A stretch of 64,000 nt of DNA from Cryptosporangium arvum DSM 44712 (GTDB taxonomy: Bacteria; Actinomycetota; Actinomycetes; Mycobacteriales; Cryptosporangiaceae), in contig NZ_KK073874.1 of NCBI RefSeq assembly GCF_000585375.1, positions 5,301,251 through 5,365,250 of the forward strand, read 5' to 3'. Below the pieces are notes generated by a model, which saw only the letters and a list, made by a program, of their open reading frames with translations, did not search any database and was not told the origin of the DNA. Below, piece after piece: positions 26,138 to 33,173 of the stretch; positions within the stretch are counted from its first letter, which is position 1; the number at the start of each line of letters is the position of its first letter. A program made the position numbers and the translations under genes.

Positions 26138-27013
26138 ATGACGTACCCTAACGACCCGCAGCAGCCGTACGGAAGCGGTCCGCAGCCGCCTCACGGCTCG
26201 GGGCCGCCGTACAACCCCGGCCCGCAGCAACCGTACGGCGATCCGTCGTCGCTTCCGCAGCCGCCGTCGTACGGCGACCCCGCCGCAGGTCAGCCCTACG
26301 GTCAGCCCGCTTACGGGCAACAGCCGTACGGGCAGCAGCCGCCGTACGGGCAGCCGGCCTACGGCCAGCCGGGCCCGCCGCCGTACGGTCAGGTTCCGCC
26401 GCCGAAGAAGTCCAACGGCGGCAAGATCGCCGCGATCATCGGTGGCGTTTTTGTCGCGTTATGCCTTGTCTGCGGCGTTGTCGGCTTCTTTCTGTACAAC
26501 GGCGCCAAGGACGCGGCGAACGATGCGTCCGAGCGCTACAGCTTCTCCCCTCCCGCGATCACCAGCGGCGAGCCCGAGAGCGGCACCAGCGAGGCTCCGT
26601 CCGGCGGCCAGGACGGCGCGCTGAACCAGCCGGCCCGCGACGGCGACGCCGAGTTCACGGTCACGTCGGTGAAGTGCGGCATCAACGAGATCGGCCAGTA
26701 CGCCAAGTACAACCCCAAGGGTCAGTACTGCCAGATGAAGGCCACCGTGAAGAACGTCGGCAGCGGTGAGGTCTCGCTGGTCGCGGCGTCGAAGTACGCG
26801 GCGACGACCGACGCGGGCACGTCCGTCGACGCCGACATCACCGCCACGGTCGCGTCGAACCCCGACGACACCAGCAAGTTCCTCGGCGACGTCGCCCCCG
26901 GCGGCAGCGAGGACATGGTCGTCGCGTGGGACATCCCGAAGGGGCAGAAGATCACCAAGATCACGCTCTTCGGCTCGTTCGGAAGCTCGGGCGTCGCCGT
27001 CGCCGTGTCCTGA
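26138..27013 (+). CDS. Membrane-anchored DUF4352-type protein with Pro/Tyr/Gln-rich N-terminus
   Basis: 291 residues. Residues 1-90 are PYGQP-type repeats, a cytoplasmic tail common in actinobacterial membrane proteins. One membrane helix (IAAIIGGVFVALCLVCGVVGFFLY) follows, then a Ser/Glu linker and an extracellular Ig-like DUF4352 domain from about residue 165 (DGDAEFTVTSVKCGINEIGQ, GQYCQMKATVKNVGSG, VAPGGSEDMVVAWDIPKGQK). Two Cys in the domain probably form a disulfide. Function unknown, probably envelope-associated. Confidence 0.85.
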   Translation: MTYPNDPQQPYGSGPQPPHGSGPPYNPGPQQPYGDPSSLPQPPSYGDPAAGQPYGQPAYGQQPYGQQPPYGQPAYGQPGPPPYGQVPPPKKSNGGKIAAIIGGVFVALCLVCGVVGFFLYNGAKDAANDASERYSFSPPAITSGEPESGTSEAPSGGQDGALNQPARDGDAEFTVTSVKCGINEIGQYAKYNPKGQYCQMKATVKNVGSGEVSLVAASKYAATTDAGTSVDADITATVASNPDDTSKFLGDVAPGGSEDMVVAWDIPKGQKITKITLFGSFGSSGVAVAVS

Positions 27014-27047
27014 CCGCGCGGTCACGGGCCGGCGCACCGGCCGGCCC
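27011..27047. terminator. GC-rich bidirectional terminator
   Basis: Between the convergent genes are the perfect palindrome TGACCGCGCGGTCA (27011-27024) and the stem GGCCGG-CGCA-CCGGCC (27027-27042). They sit directly after the forward stop and before the reverse stop at 27059. Confidence 0.65.
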
Positions 27048-27058
27048 GCCGCGCGGCG

Positions 27059-27274
27059 TCAGACGTAGTCGCCCGCGTACAGCTCCAGGCGCCCGCACCC
27101 GCGGCAGCGCAACGCGCGGATCTCGCGCCGCGGTTTGCCCATCGTCCGGGCCCCGCCGAAGAGGCCCCGCTGGAGCGAACCCTCGATCCAGCGGGTGTAG
27201 CCCCGCGCCGACTGGCCGCTGTCCTCCAGGAAGCCGTCGTCGAACTCCTGCGCACCACACCCCGTGCACGTCAT
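27059..27274 (-). CDS. Small zinc-ribbon protein
   Basis: 71 residues from ATG 27274. Two CxxC knuckles (CTGCGAQEF near the N-terminus and LRCRGCGRLELYA near the C-terminus) bracket a charged middle (GFLEDSGQSARGYTRWIEGS). This is a four-cysteine zinc ribbon; small proteins of this kind bind nucleic acids or proteins. No further assignment. It starts 14 bp from the end of the amylase gene on the same strand. Confidence 0.75.
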   Translation of the reverse strand: MTCTGCGAQEFDDGFLEDSGQSARGYTRWIEGSLQRGLFGGARTMGKPRREIRALRCRGCGRLELYAGDYV

Positions 27275-27288
27275 GAGGCGAGTATCGC

Positions 27289-28503
27289 TCAGCTGTGCCA
27301 GAGCGTCCCGCCGTCCGCGTCGAGGACGCGCACGTCGGTGCCGGTCAGCGCGACGTCGAGGTGGTCGGTGCCGTCGCTGACCCGGTAGGTGTACTCGGTG
27401 TTGGTGAGCGTGAGCGCCTCGGTCGTCGCCGCGTGCAGCCACGGGTGGCGCCGCCGCAGGCCGATCAGGTCCTGGTGGGCGCGGTGCAGGCGCTCGCCCC
27501 ACGGCGCGAGCTCCCCCGGCTCGTCGGGGAAGGCCGGCCGGACCGCGTCGTCGCCGCCGAGCCGTTCCTCTTTGACGCCGGTGAAGCCCTGCTCGTCGCC
27601 GTAGTAGATCGACGGCACCCCGCCGACCGTGAGCAGCACCGCGAGCGCCACCAGCGCGCCGTCCTCGCCGACGGTGGACGCGATGCGGGTCACGTCGTGG
27701 TTGCCCACGAACGTGTTCAGCCCGACGCTACGCAGGTGCTCGCGGTGGCGTTGCAACGACCAGTCGAGCTCGTAGAAGTTCCGGTCGGCGAGGCTGGACC
27801 AGATCGCCTTCCAGAGCTCGTACTGGGTGACCGCGTCCACCCCGGACGCCGCCGCGAACGCGACGTAGTCGCCGTGGATCACCTCGGCCAGGAACCAGGC
27901 GCCGGGGTGGCGCTCGCGGGTGCGCCCCAGCACCTCGTGCCAGAACGCCGGGTCCACCGAGTAGGCCGCGTCCAGGCGCCAGCCGTCGATGCCGCGGTCC
28001 AGCCAGTGCGTCAGCACGCGGGTGGTGTAATCGAGCGCGGCGGGGCTGCGGTGGTCCAGCCGCGCCAGCCCGTCGTGGCCCTCGAAGACCCGCGGCTCAC
28101 GCCGCTCCCAGTCGATGTCGAAGAGCCCCGCGCCCGGCGCGTCCGGGCCCTCGCGCAGCACGCGGACCAGGTCGGGGTGGGAGCGCCCGACGTGGCTGAA
28201 CACGCCGTCGAGGACGACGCGCAGGCCGCGGGCCCGGCAGGCGGCGATCAGCGCGTCGAAATCGTCGGCGTCACCGAGCCGCGGATCGATCGCGAAATGG
28301 TCGAGGGTGTCGTACCCGTGGGTGCTCGCGGTGAACACCGGCCCCAGCAGCAGCCCGTTGGTGCCCAGCTCGATCGCGTAGTCGAGCCAGTGGAGCAGGC
28401 GCCGCAGCCGGGGCGCCGGGGCCGGGTCCGGGTCGCGGATCGGCGCGCCGCAGAACCCCAGCGGATACACGTGCCACCAGACGGCGTGCTGGACCCACTC
28501 CAT
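27289..28503 (-). CDS. GH13-family alpha-amylase/glycosidase
   Basis: 404 residues from ATG 28503, preferred to GTG 28515 because GAGGAG is then 4-9 nt upstream. TIM-barrel catalytic regions: VVLDGVFSHVG (region I), GWRLDAAYSVD (nucleophile Asp), WFLAEVIHG (acid/base Glu) and FVGNHDVTRIAS (transition-state Asp). No signal peptide, so cytoplasmic. It probably acts on maltodextrins or trehalose-related glucans. Short C-terminal beta-domain. Confidence 0.92.
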   Translation of the reverse strand: MEWVQHAVWWHVYPLGFCGAPIRDPDPAPAPRLRRLLHWLDYAIELGTNGLLLGPVFTASTHGYDTLDHFAIDPRLGDADDFDALIAACRARGLRVVLDGVFSHVGRSHPDLVRVLREGPDAPGAGLFDIDWERREPRVFEGHDGLARLDHRSPAALDYTTRVLTHWLDRGIDGWRLDAAYSVDPAFWHEVLGRTRERHPGAWFLAEVIHGDYVAFAAASGVDAVTQYELWKAIWSSLADRNFYELDWSLQRHREHLRSVGLNTFVGNHDVTRIASTVGEDGALVALAVLLTVGGVPSIYYGDEQGFTGVKEERLGGDDAVRPAFPDEPGELAPWGERLHRAHQDLIGLRRRHPWLHAATTEALTLTNTEYTYRVSDGTDHLDVALTGTDVRVLDADGGTLWHS

Positions 28504-28584
28504 ACCGCTCCTCACCGAGCCGGGTCCATCACGGTACTTCGCCGGTGAGGACCGGCCGGGCCCGGCTCCGGGTTCTGCCCGCGA

Positions 28585-29253
28585 TCAGCCGGCCGCCCGG
28601 GCGGCGGCCACGGCGCGGCCCTGGGCGGTGTCGGGGTAGCGGGCGAGCAGGGCGCGGACGGACGCGGCGTCGACGTTGGCGCCGAACAGCTCCGCGCCCG
28701 GCTGCAGCCGCACCCCCTCGGCGAGCGGGCCGGCGACGACCGGGTCGAAACCCAGCGCGTCGACGAGGCCGGCGACCGTCGCCACGGCCGCGTCGTCGTC
28801 GCCGGCGATCGCGATCGCCTTGCGGTCGGCCGCCCCCGCTTCGCCGTCGAGGTCGTGGTAGCCCATATGGTTGAACGCCTTCACCACGTGCGACTCCGGC
28901 AGGTACGCCTGCACGATCTCGCTCGACGAGGTGCGCGGATCGGTCAGGTCGTCGCGGACCCCGTCGATCTCCCACCAGTAGTTCATCGCGTCGACGACGA
29001 CCTTGCCGCGCAGCGGCTCCACCGGTACGGCGCGGTACTTGCCGAGCGGCAACGCCAGCACGACGAGGTCCGCGCCCGCGGCGGCGTCGGCGGCCGACAC
29101 CGCCCGGGCTCCGGGCACCAGCACGTCGACGATCAGCGCGATCTTCGCCGGGTCGCCGGAGCCGGCGATCAGCACGTCGTAGCCGGCCGCCACCGCGAGC
29201 CGGGCCAGTACCGTGCCGACCTTGCCGGCTCCGAGAATTCCGAGGGTGGTCAC
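28585..29253 (-). CDS. NADP-binding oxidoreductase, F420H2:NADP oxidoreductase family
   Basis: 222 residues. Rossmann motif [20 protein letters not shown] at the start, with IAGSGDP following beta2, which is the family phosphate-binding signature; then [30 protein letters not shown] and [13 protein letters not shown]. Whether it uses F420 or only NADP(H) is not decided. The ATG overlaps the stop of the LLM oxidoreductase, so the two are translated together and could share a flavin/F420 electron path. Confidence 0.88.
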   Translation of the reverse strand: MTTLGILGAGKVGTVLARLAVAAGYDVLIAGSGDPAKIALIVDVLVPGARAVSAADAAAGADLVVLALPLGKYRAVPVEPLRGKVVVDAMNYWWEIDGVRDDLTDPRTSSSEIVQAYLPESHVVKAFNHMGYHDLDGEAGAADRKAIAIAGDDDAAVATVAGLVDALGFDPVVAGPLAEGVRLQPGAELFGANVDAASVRALLARYPDTAQGRAVAAARAAG

Positions 29254-30281
29254 TGCGCCACCATGTCACGGACCAGCGGCGCGACCTTCGCGCCGAACAG
29301 CTCCACGGCCCGGGTGCGGGCGCCGACCGACTGCGCGCCGACGGTGTAGATCAGGTCGAACCGTCCCACGCCGAGCGTCTTCACCGACTCCGCGATGCGC
29401 CGGGCGACGGTCTCCGGCGCGCCGACGTAGAGCGAGCCGCCCTCGACCTCGGCGTCGAACTCCGCGCGGCGCAGCGGGGGCCACCCGCGCAGTGCGCCGA
29501 TGCGGTCACGCTGCACCTTGTACGCCGGGTAGAACGCCTCCCTGGCCTCCTCGTCGGTGTCGGCGACGAAGCCGGGCGAGTGAATGCCGACCGGGTGCGC
29601 TTCGGTGCCGAGCTGCTCGGCGGCCCGCCGGTACAGGTCGACGTAGGGCGCGAACCGTCCGGCGGGGCCGCCGATGATCGCGAGCATCAACGGCAGGCCG
29701 TAGCGCGCGGTACGCACGACCGACTGCGGGGAGCCCCCGACGCCGACCCAGGTGTCGAGGTGGCCCGACTCGGTCTTCGGGAACACGTCGGCGTCGACGA
29801 GCGCGGCGCGGGTCGTGCCCTCCCAGGTCACCGGCTGCTCCTTCAGGAGCTCGGCGAACAGGTCGAGCTTCTCCTCGAACAGCACGTCGTAGTCGCTCAG
29901 GTCGTAGCCGAAGAGCGGGAACGACTCGGTGAACGAGCCGCGTCCCAGGATCACCTGCGCCCGGCCGTTCGAGATCGCGTCCACGGTCGCGAACCGCTGG
30001 AACACCCGCACCGGGTCGTCCGAGCTGAGCACGGTGACGCCGGACGCGAGCTTGATCCGCCGGGTGCGTGACGCGATGCCGGCCAGCACGGTCTCCGGGG
30101 TGGAGATCGAGTACTCCGGCCGGTGGTGCTCGCCCAGCGCGATGACGTCGACGCCGAGCTCGTCGGCGAGCACGGCCTCGTCGATCACCTGGCGGATCGC
30201 GGCGGCGTGCGAGACGGGCGCGCCGGTGTCGTCGGCCGGCACGTCGCCGAAGGTGTCGAGGCCCAGCTCGAGCTCTGTCAT
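29250..30281 (-). CDS. LLM-class flavin-dependent oxidoreductase
   Basis: 343 residues from ATG 30281 with GGAGGGAG 5-9 nt upstream. Luciferase-like barrel: [73 protein letters not shown] and [20 protein letters not shown]. It oxidises a small substrate with FMN or F420. Operon: this gene then the NADP-binding protein. A palindromic operator and a divergent MarR gene lie upstream, so it is likely MarR-repressed and inducible. Confidence 0.93.
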   Translation of the reverse strand: MTELELGLDTFGDVPADDTGAPVSHAAAIRQVIDEAVLADELGVDVIALGEHHRPEYSISTPETVLAGIASRTRRIKLASGVTVLSSDDPVRVFQRFATVDAISNGRAQVILGRGSFTESFPLFGYDLSDYDVLFEEKLDLFAELLKEQPVTWEGTTRAALVDADVFPKTESGHLDTWVGVGGSPQSVVRTARYGLPLMLAIIGGPAGRFAPYVDLYRRAAEQLGTEAHPVGIHSPGFVADTDEEAREAFYPAYKVQRDRIGALRGWPPLRRAEFDAEVEGGSLYVGAPETVARRIAESVKTLGVGRFDLIYTVGAQSVGARTRAVELFGAKVAPLVRDMVAQ

Positions 30282-30300
30282 GACGGCTCCCTCCAGTATC

Positions 30301-30314
30301 ATTGACACGTCAAT
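30301..30314. promoter_or_regulatory. MarR-type palindromic operator
   Basis: ATTGAC-AC-GTCAAT lies midway between the divergent LLM oxidoreductase and MarR genes. TTGAC/GTCAA palindromes of this size are typical of MarR-family sites. Confidence 0.7.
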
Positions 30315-30323
30315 CACTTGGAG

Positions 30324-30830
30324 GTGGCCGCTATTCCCCGGACCCGAAGGCTGCCGACGCGCGACGAGCTCACCGTCTGGCGGGACTTCCTCGAAACCAC
30401 CGACGCGCTGAAGGCGACGCTGGCCGCGCGGCTGGCCGCCGACACCGGGCTCTCCCCCGGCGACTACGCGGTCCTGCTGGCGCTGAGCGAGGCCGAGGGG
30501 CAGCGCCTGCGCTCGTCCGTGCTGGCCGAGGCGGTGGGCTGGGAGCGCAGCCGGTTGTCGCACCACCTCGGGCGGATGGAGCGACGGGGACTGATCCGGC
30601 GGGAGAACTGCACCGGGGACAACCGGGGGCAGGAGGCGGTGCTCTCCCCGGCCGGGTCGCGCGCGTTCCGGGCCGCGACCGTGCCGCACCTCACCGCGGT
30701 CCGCGAACTGTTCGTCGACGCGCTCACGCCGGAGCAGCTGGCCGCGGCCGGGGAGATCGCCGCCGCCCTGGACGCGCACCGGAGCCGTTCGCGCCGCCCG
30801 GCCTCCTCCGGGCCGGGCGAACCGCACTAG
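30324..30830 (+). CDS. MarR-family transcriptional regulator
   Basis: About 168 residues. Winged helix: LAADTGLSPGDYAVLLALSEAE, RLRSSVLAEAVGWERSRLSHHLGRME and the wing LIRRENCTGDNRGQEAVLSP. Start is unclear: TTG 30318 and GTG 30324 are in frame, but the only Shine-Dalgarno (GGAGG, 30320-30324) is 8 nt before an ATT codon at 30333 that would give IPRTRRLPTRDEL. It probably represses itself and the LLM oxidoreductase through the palindrome; the ligand is unknown. Confidence 0.9.
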   Translation: MAAIPRTRRLPTRDELTVWRDFLETTDALKATLAARLAADTGLSPGDYAVLLALSEAEGQRLRSSVLAEAVGWERSRLSHHLGRMERRGLIRRENCTGDNRGQEAVLSPAGSRAFRAATVPHLTAVRELFVDALTPEQLAAAGEIAAALDAHRSRSRRPASSGPGEPH

Positions 30831-30839
30831 GCTGGGGCG

Positions 30840-31364
30840 ATGCCCGCGCTCCCCGCGCTGTCCCTGCCGGAGTGGATCGTGCTCACGCTCGTCGACGAGC
30901 ACCCCACCCACGGCTTCGCGATCGCGACGCTGACCGCGGAACAGCACGACGTCGGGCGCGCCTGGCACGTACCGCGCCCGATCGTCTACCGCTGCATCGA
31001 CCGCCTCGTCGACCTCGGCCTGGTCCGGCGCGAAGCGACCGAGGCGGGTGACCGCGGCCCGCGGCGATCGATCCTGAGCAGCACCGCCGACGGCGGGTCG
31101 GCGGTGCGCGCGTGGCTGCGCCAGCCCGTGGCGCACGTCCGTGACCTGCGCTCGGAGCTGCTGGTCAAGCTCGCGCTGCGGCTCCGTCGCGACCTGCCGC
31201 CGGACGAGCTGGTGGCCGCGCAGCAGCGGACGCTCGCGCCGGTCCGCGACGCGCTGGAGAGCCAGCGCGACCACGCCGAGGGCTTCGGCGCGATCCTGGC
31301 CGGCTGGCGGGTCGAGAACGTCAACGCCGCACTGCGTTTTCTGGACTCCTTGGCCGCTCGCTGA
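30840..31364 (+). CDS. PadR-family transcriptional regulator
   Basis: 174 residues. PadR winged helix: LPEWIVLTLVDEHPTHGFAIATLT, VPRPIVYRCIDRLVDLGLVRRE and GPRRSILSST wing, then a C-terminal dimerisation helix (LALRLRRDLPPDELVAAQQR). The last 44 bp overlap the 3' end of the convergent FAD oxidoreductase. Starts 9 bp after marR, on the same transcript. Confidence 0.9.
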   Translation: MPALPALSLPEWIVLTLVDEHPTHGFAIATLTAEQHDVGRAWHVPRPIVYRCIDRLVDLGLVRREATEAGDRGPRRSILSSTADGGSAVRAWLRQPVAHVRDLRSELLVKLALRLRRDLPPDELVAAQQRTLAPVRDALESQRDHAEGFGAILAGWRVENVNAALRFLDSLAAR

Positions 31365-32484
31365 CGTCGTCCCTCATCGCGTCGCTCATCGCCCGGACCA
31401 GCGCGCGGATCTCGGTGGCGTCCCAGCGGTAGCCGGCGACCCGGTCGGCGAGGTCGAGCAGCGGCCGGGTGCGCCGGTCCCGCTCGGCCTCGAAGTCACC
31501 GAGCGCGTCCGCGACGACCGCGCCGGCCAGCAGCTCGGCGTCGCGCAGCGCGTCGGAGAGGCCGGAGGAGCTGATCGGGTCCTTCCAGGATCCGGCGTCA
31601 CCGACCAGGGCCCAGCCCGGCCCGCACGCCTGGCGCAGGTGACCCGGGCGCCCGGTGAACGTCCGCACGACCCCGTGCACCGTCCCGGCCGCGACCCGGG
31701 CCGCGAAGCCGGGTGACGCCTCGGCGAGCAGCGCGCCGATCACCTCGCGCCCGCCGCGCCCCACCCGCGCCGGGCTCGACCCGGCGAACACGCAGACCCG
31801 TCCGTCGTTGGTGGGGATCAGCCCCGCGGCGGCGGAGGGTCGATAGGCCCACTCGTAGCCCCGCGTGGTCACCCCCGACCAGTAGCCGTAGACGTAGGCG
31901 CCGGTGTTCCGGGCCCGGTGACGGACCACCGAACCGGCCAGCCGCGCGACCGCCGAGCGCACCCCGTCGGCCCCGATCACGAGGCCGGCGCGCACCGCGA
32001 CGTCCGGGCCCCGCCGGGACCGGGCCCGCACCCCCGCGACGCGCCCTTCGACGTCGATGTCCAGCGCGGTGACCTCGAAGCCGTAGCGCACCTCGGCGCC
32101 GGACCGCACGGCCGCGTCGACCAGGGCCGGGTCGAGCACGGTGCGCCGCGGGGCGCAGAGCGCGTCGACCCCGTCGCCCGGGCGGACGTCGACGCTCACG
32201 GCGTCGGCCTCGTAGTGGAACGTCACCGACGAGATCGGTGGCGTTCCCGCCGCCCGGAGTGCGGGCAGCACGCCCCAGCGGGCGAGCCGGGCGACGCCGC
32301 CGCGCATGAGCGCGTGCGTCGAGAGCGTGTCCAGACCGTACCGGCCGCGGTCGAGCACGAGCACGGACAGCCCGGCGCGGGCCAGCAGCATCGCGGTCGA
32401 CGCGCCGGCCGCCCTGGCGCCGACCACGACCACGTCGTACGCCGAGTACAACGGGCGCGAGTAGAGCGGGAGGTTCACAGCCAC
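31321..32484 (-). CDS. FAD-dependent oxidoreductase (geranylgeranyl-reductase/hydroxylase type)
   Basis: 387 residues. N-terminal FAD motif VVVVGARAAGASTAMLLARAG, with a second site in VIGADGVRSAVARLAG and the C-terminal FAD motif LVGDAGSWKDPISSSGLSDALRDAELLA. GTG 32484 is the likely start; GTG 32478 is an alternative. A general NAD(P)/FAD oxidoreductase; the substrate is unknown. Overlaps the end of padR on the other strand. Confidence 0.9.
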   Translation of the reverse strand: MAVNLPLYSRPLYSAYDVVVVGARAAGASTAMLLARAGLSVLVLDRGRYGLDTLSTHALMRGGVARLARWGVLPALRAAGTPPISSVTFHYEADAVSVDVRPGDGVDALCAPRRTVLDPALVDAAVRSGAEVRYGFEVTALDIDVEGRVAGVRARSRRGPDVAVRAGLVIGADGVRSAVARLAGSVVRHRARNTGAYVYGYWSGVTTRGYEWAYRPSAAAGLIPTNDGRVCVFAGSSPARVGRGGREVIGALLAEASPGFAARVAAGTVHGVVRTFTGRPGHLRQACGPGWALVGDAGSWKDPISSSGLSDALRDAELLAGAVVADALGDFEAERDRRTRPLLDLADRVAGYRWDATEIRALVRAMSDAMRDDVSERPRSPENAVRR

Positions 32485-32529
32485 GGTGCTCCGTTCGGAT
32501 CAGGTCGGATGGCGGTGCGCGGTGGCGGC

Positions 32530-33084
32530 TCAGCCGCCGTCGACGTCGATCCGGACCGCGACACCGTGCGTGAGCACGTCGAGCACGGCCGAGCGGGCGG
32601 CGGAGCGCTCGACGACGTCGCGCAGTTTCGCCGGATCGTCGCCGCGCAGGTGGAAGCTGATCCGCAGCTGCGAGAAACCGTTGCGGACGCGCTCGTCGAG
32701 GCCGAGGATGCCGCGCAGGTCGATGTCGCCCTCCACGGTGGACGACACCTCGGTCAGCGTGACGCCCCGCGCGGCCGCGACGTTCGCGATGCCGCCGGTC
32801 AGGCAGGCCGCGAGCGCGTGCAGCAGGAACTCCGGCCCGGTCGGGCCCTGGTCGGCGCCCACCAGCACCGCGGGGTGGTCGGAGTCGTAGGTGCGCGGCT
32901 CGGCGTGGTTGAGCTCCTGGCCGGCGCCGTAGAAGCCGTCGATCGTCGAGCGGTTGTGGGTGCCGCTGACCCAGGTGTTGGTCGCGCGGAAACGGAACTC
33001 CGCGATCCGGGGATCGGCCGTGACCGCGTCGATCGTGGCGAACAGGGCACCGGTGTCCACGCCGTTGGCGAGTGCAGTTGTCAT
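32530..33084 (-). CDS. OsmC/Ohr-family peroxiredoxin-like protein
   Basis: 184 residues from ATG 33084. OsmC fold with the catalytic Cys in FLLHALAACLTGGIANVA (family xxxxCxxxT form); the second Cys of the Ohr motif is not evident, so the partner residue must be confirmed. Helical strand RISFHLRGDDPAKLRDVVERSAARSAV is typical. It would reduce organic hydroperoxides or bind a hydrophobic ligand. Starts 46 bp after the FAD oxidoreductase start, same direction. Confidence 0.85.
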   Translation of the reverse strand: MTTALANGVDTGALFATIDAVTADPRIAEFRFRATNTWVSGTHNRSTIDGFYGAGQELNHAEPRTYDSDHPAVLVGADQGPTGPEFLLHALAACLTGGIANVAAARGVTLTEVSSTVEGDIDLRGILGLDERVRNGFSQLRISFHLRGDDPAKLRDVVERSAARSAVLDVLTHGVAVRIDVDGG

Positions 33085-33173
33085 GCGTTCCACTGTCGGC
33101 TCGCCGGTCGTCGGGGACATCCGTGCGCGCCACGGAGGTTGTTCGTCCGTGGCCACCACGCAAGACTGGGTCC

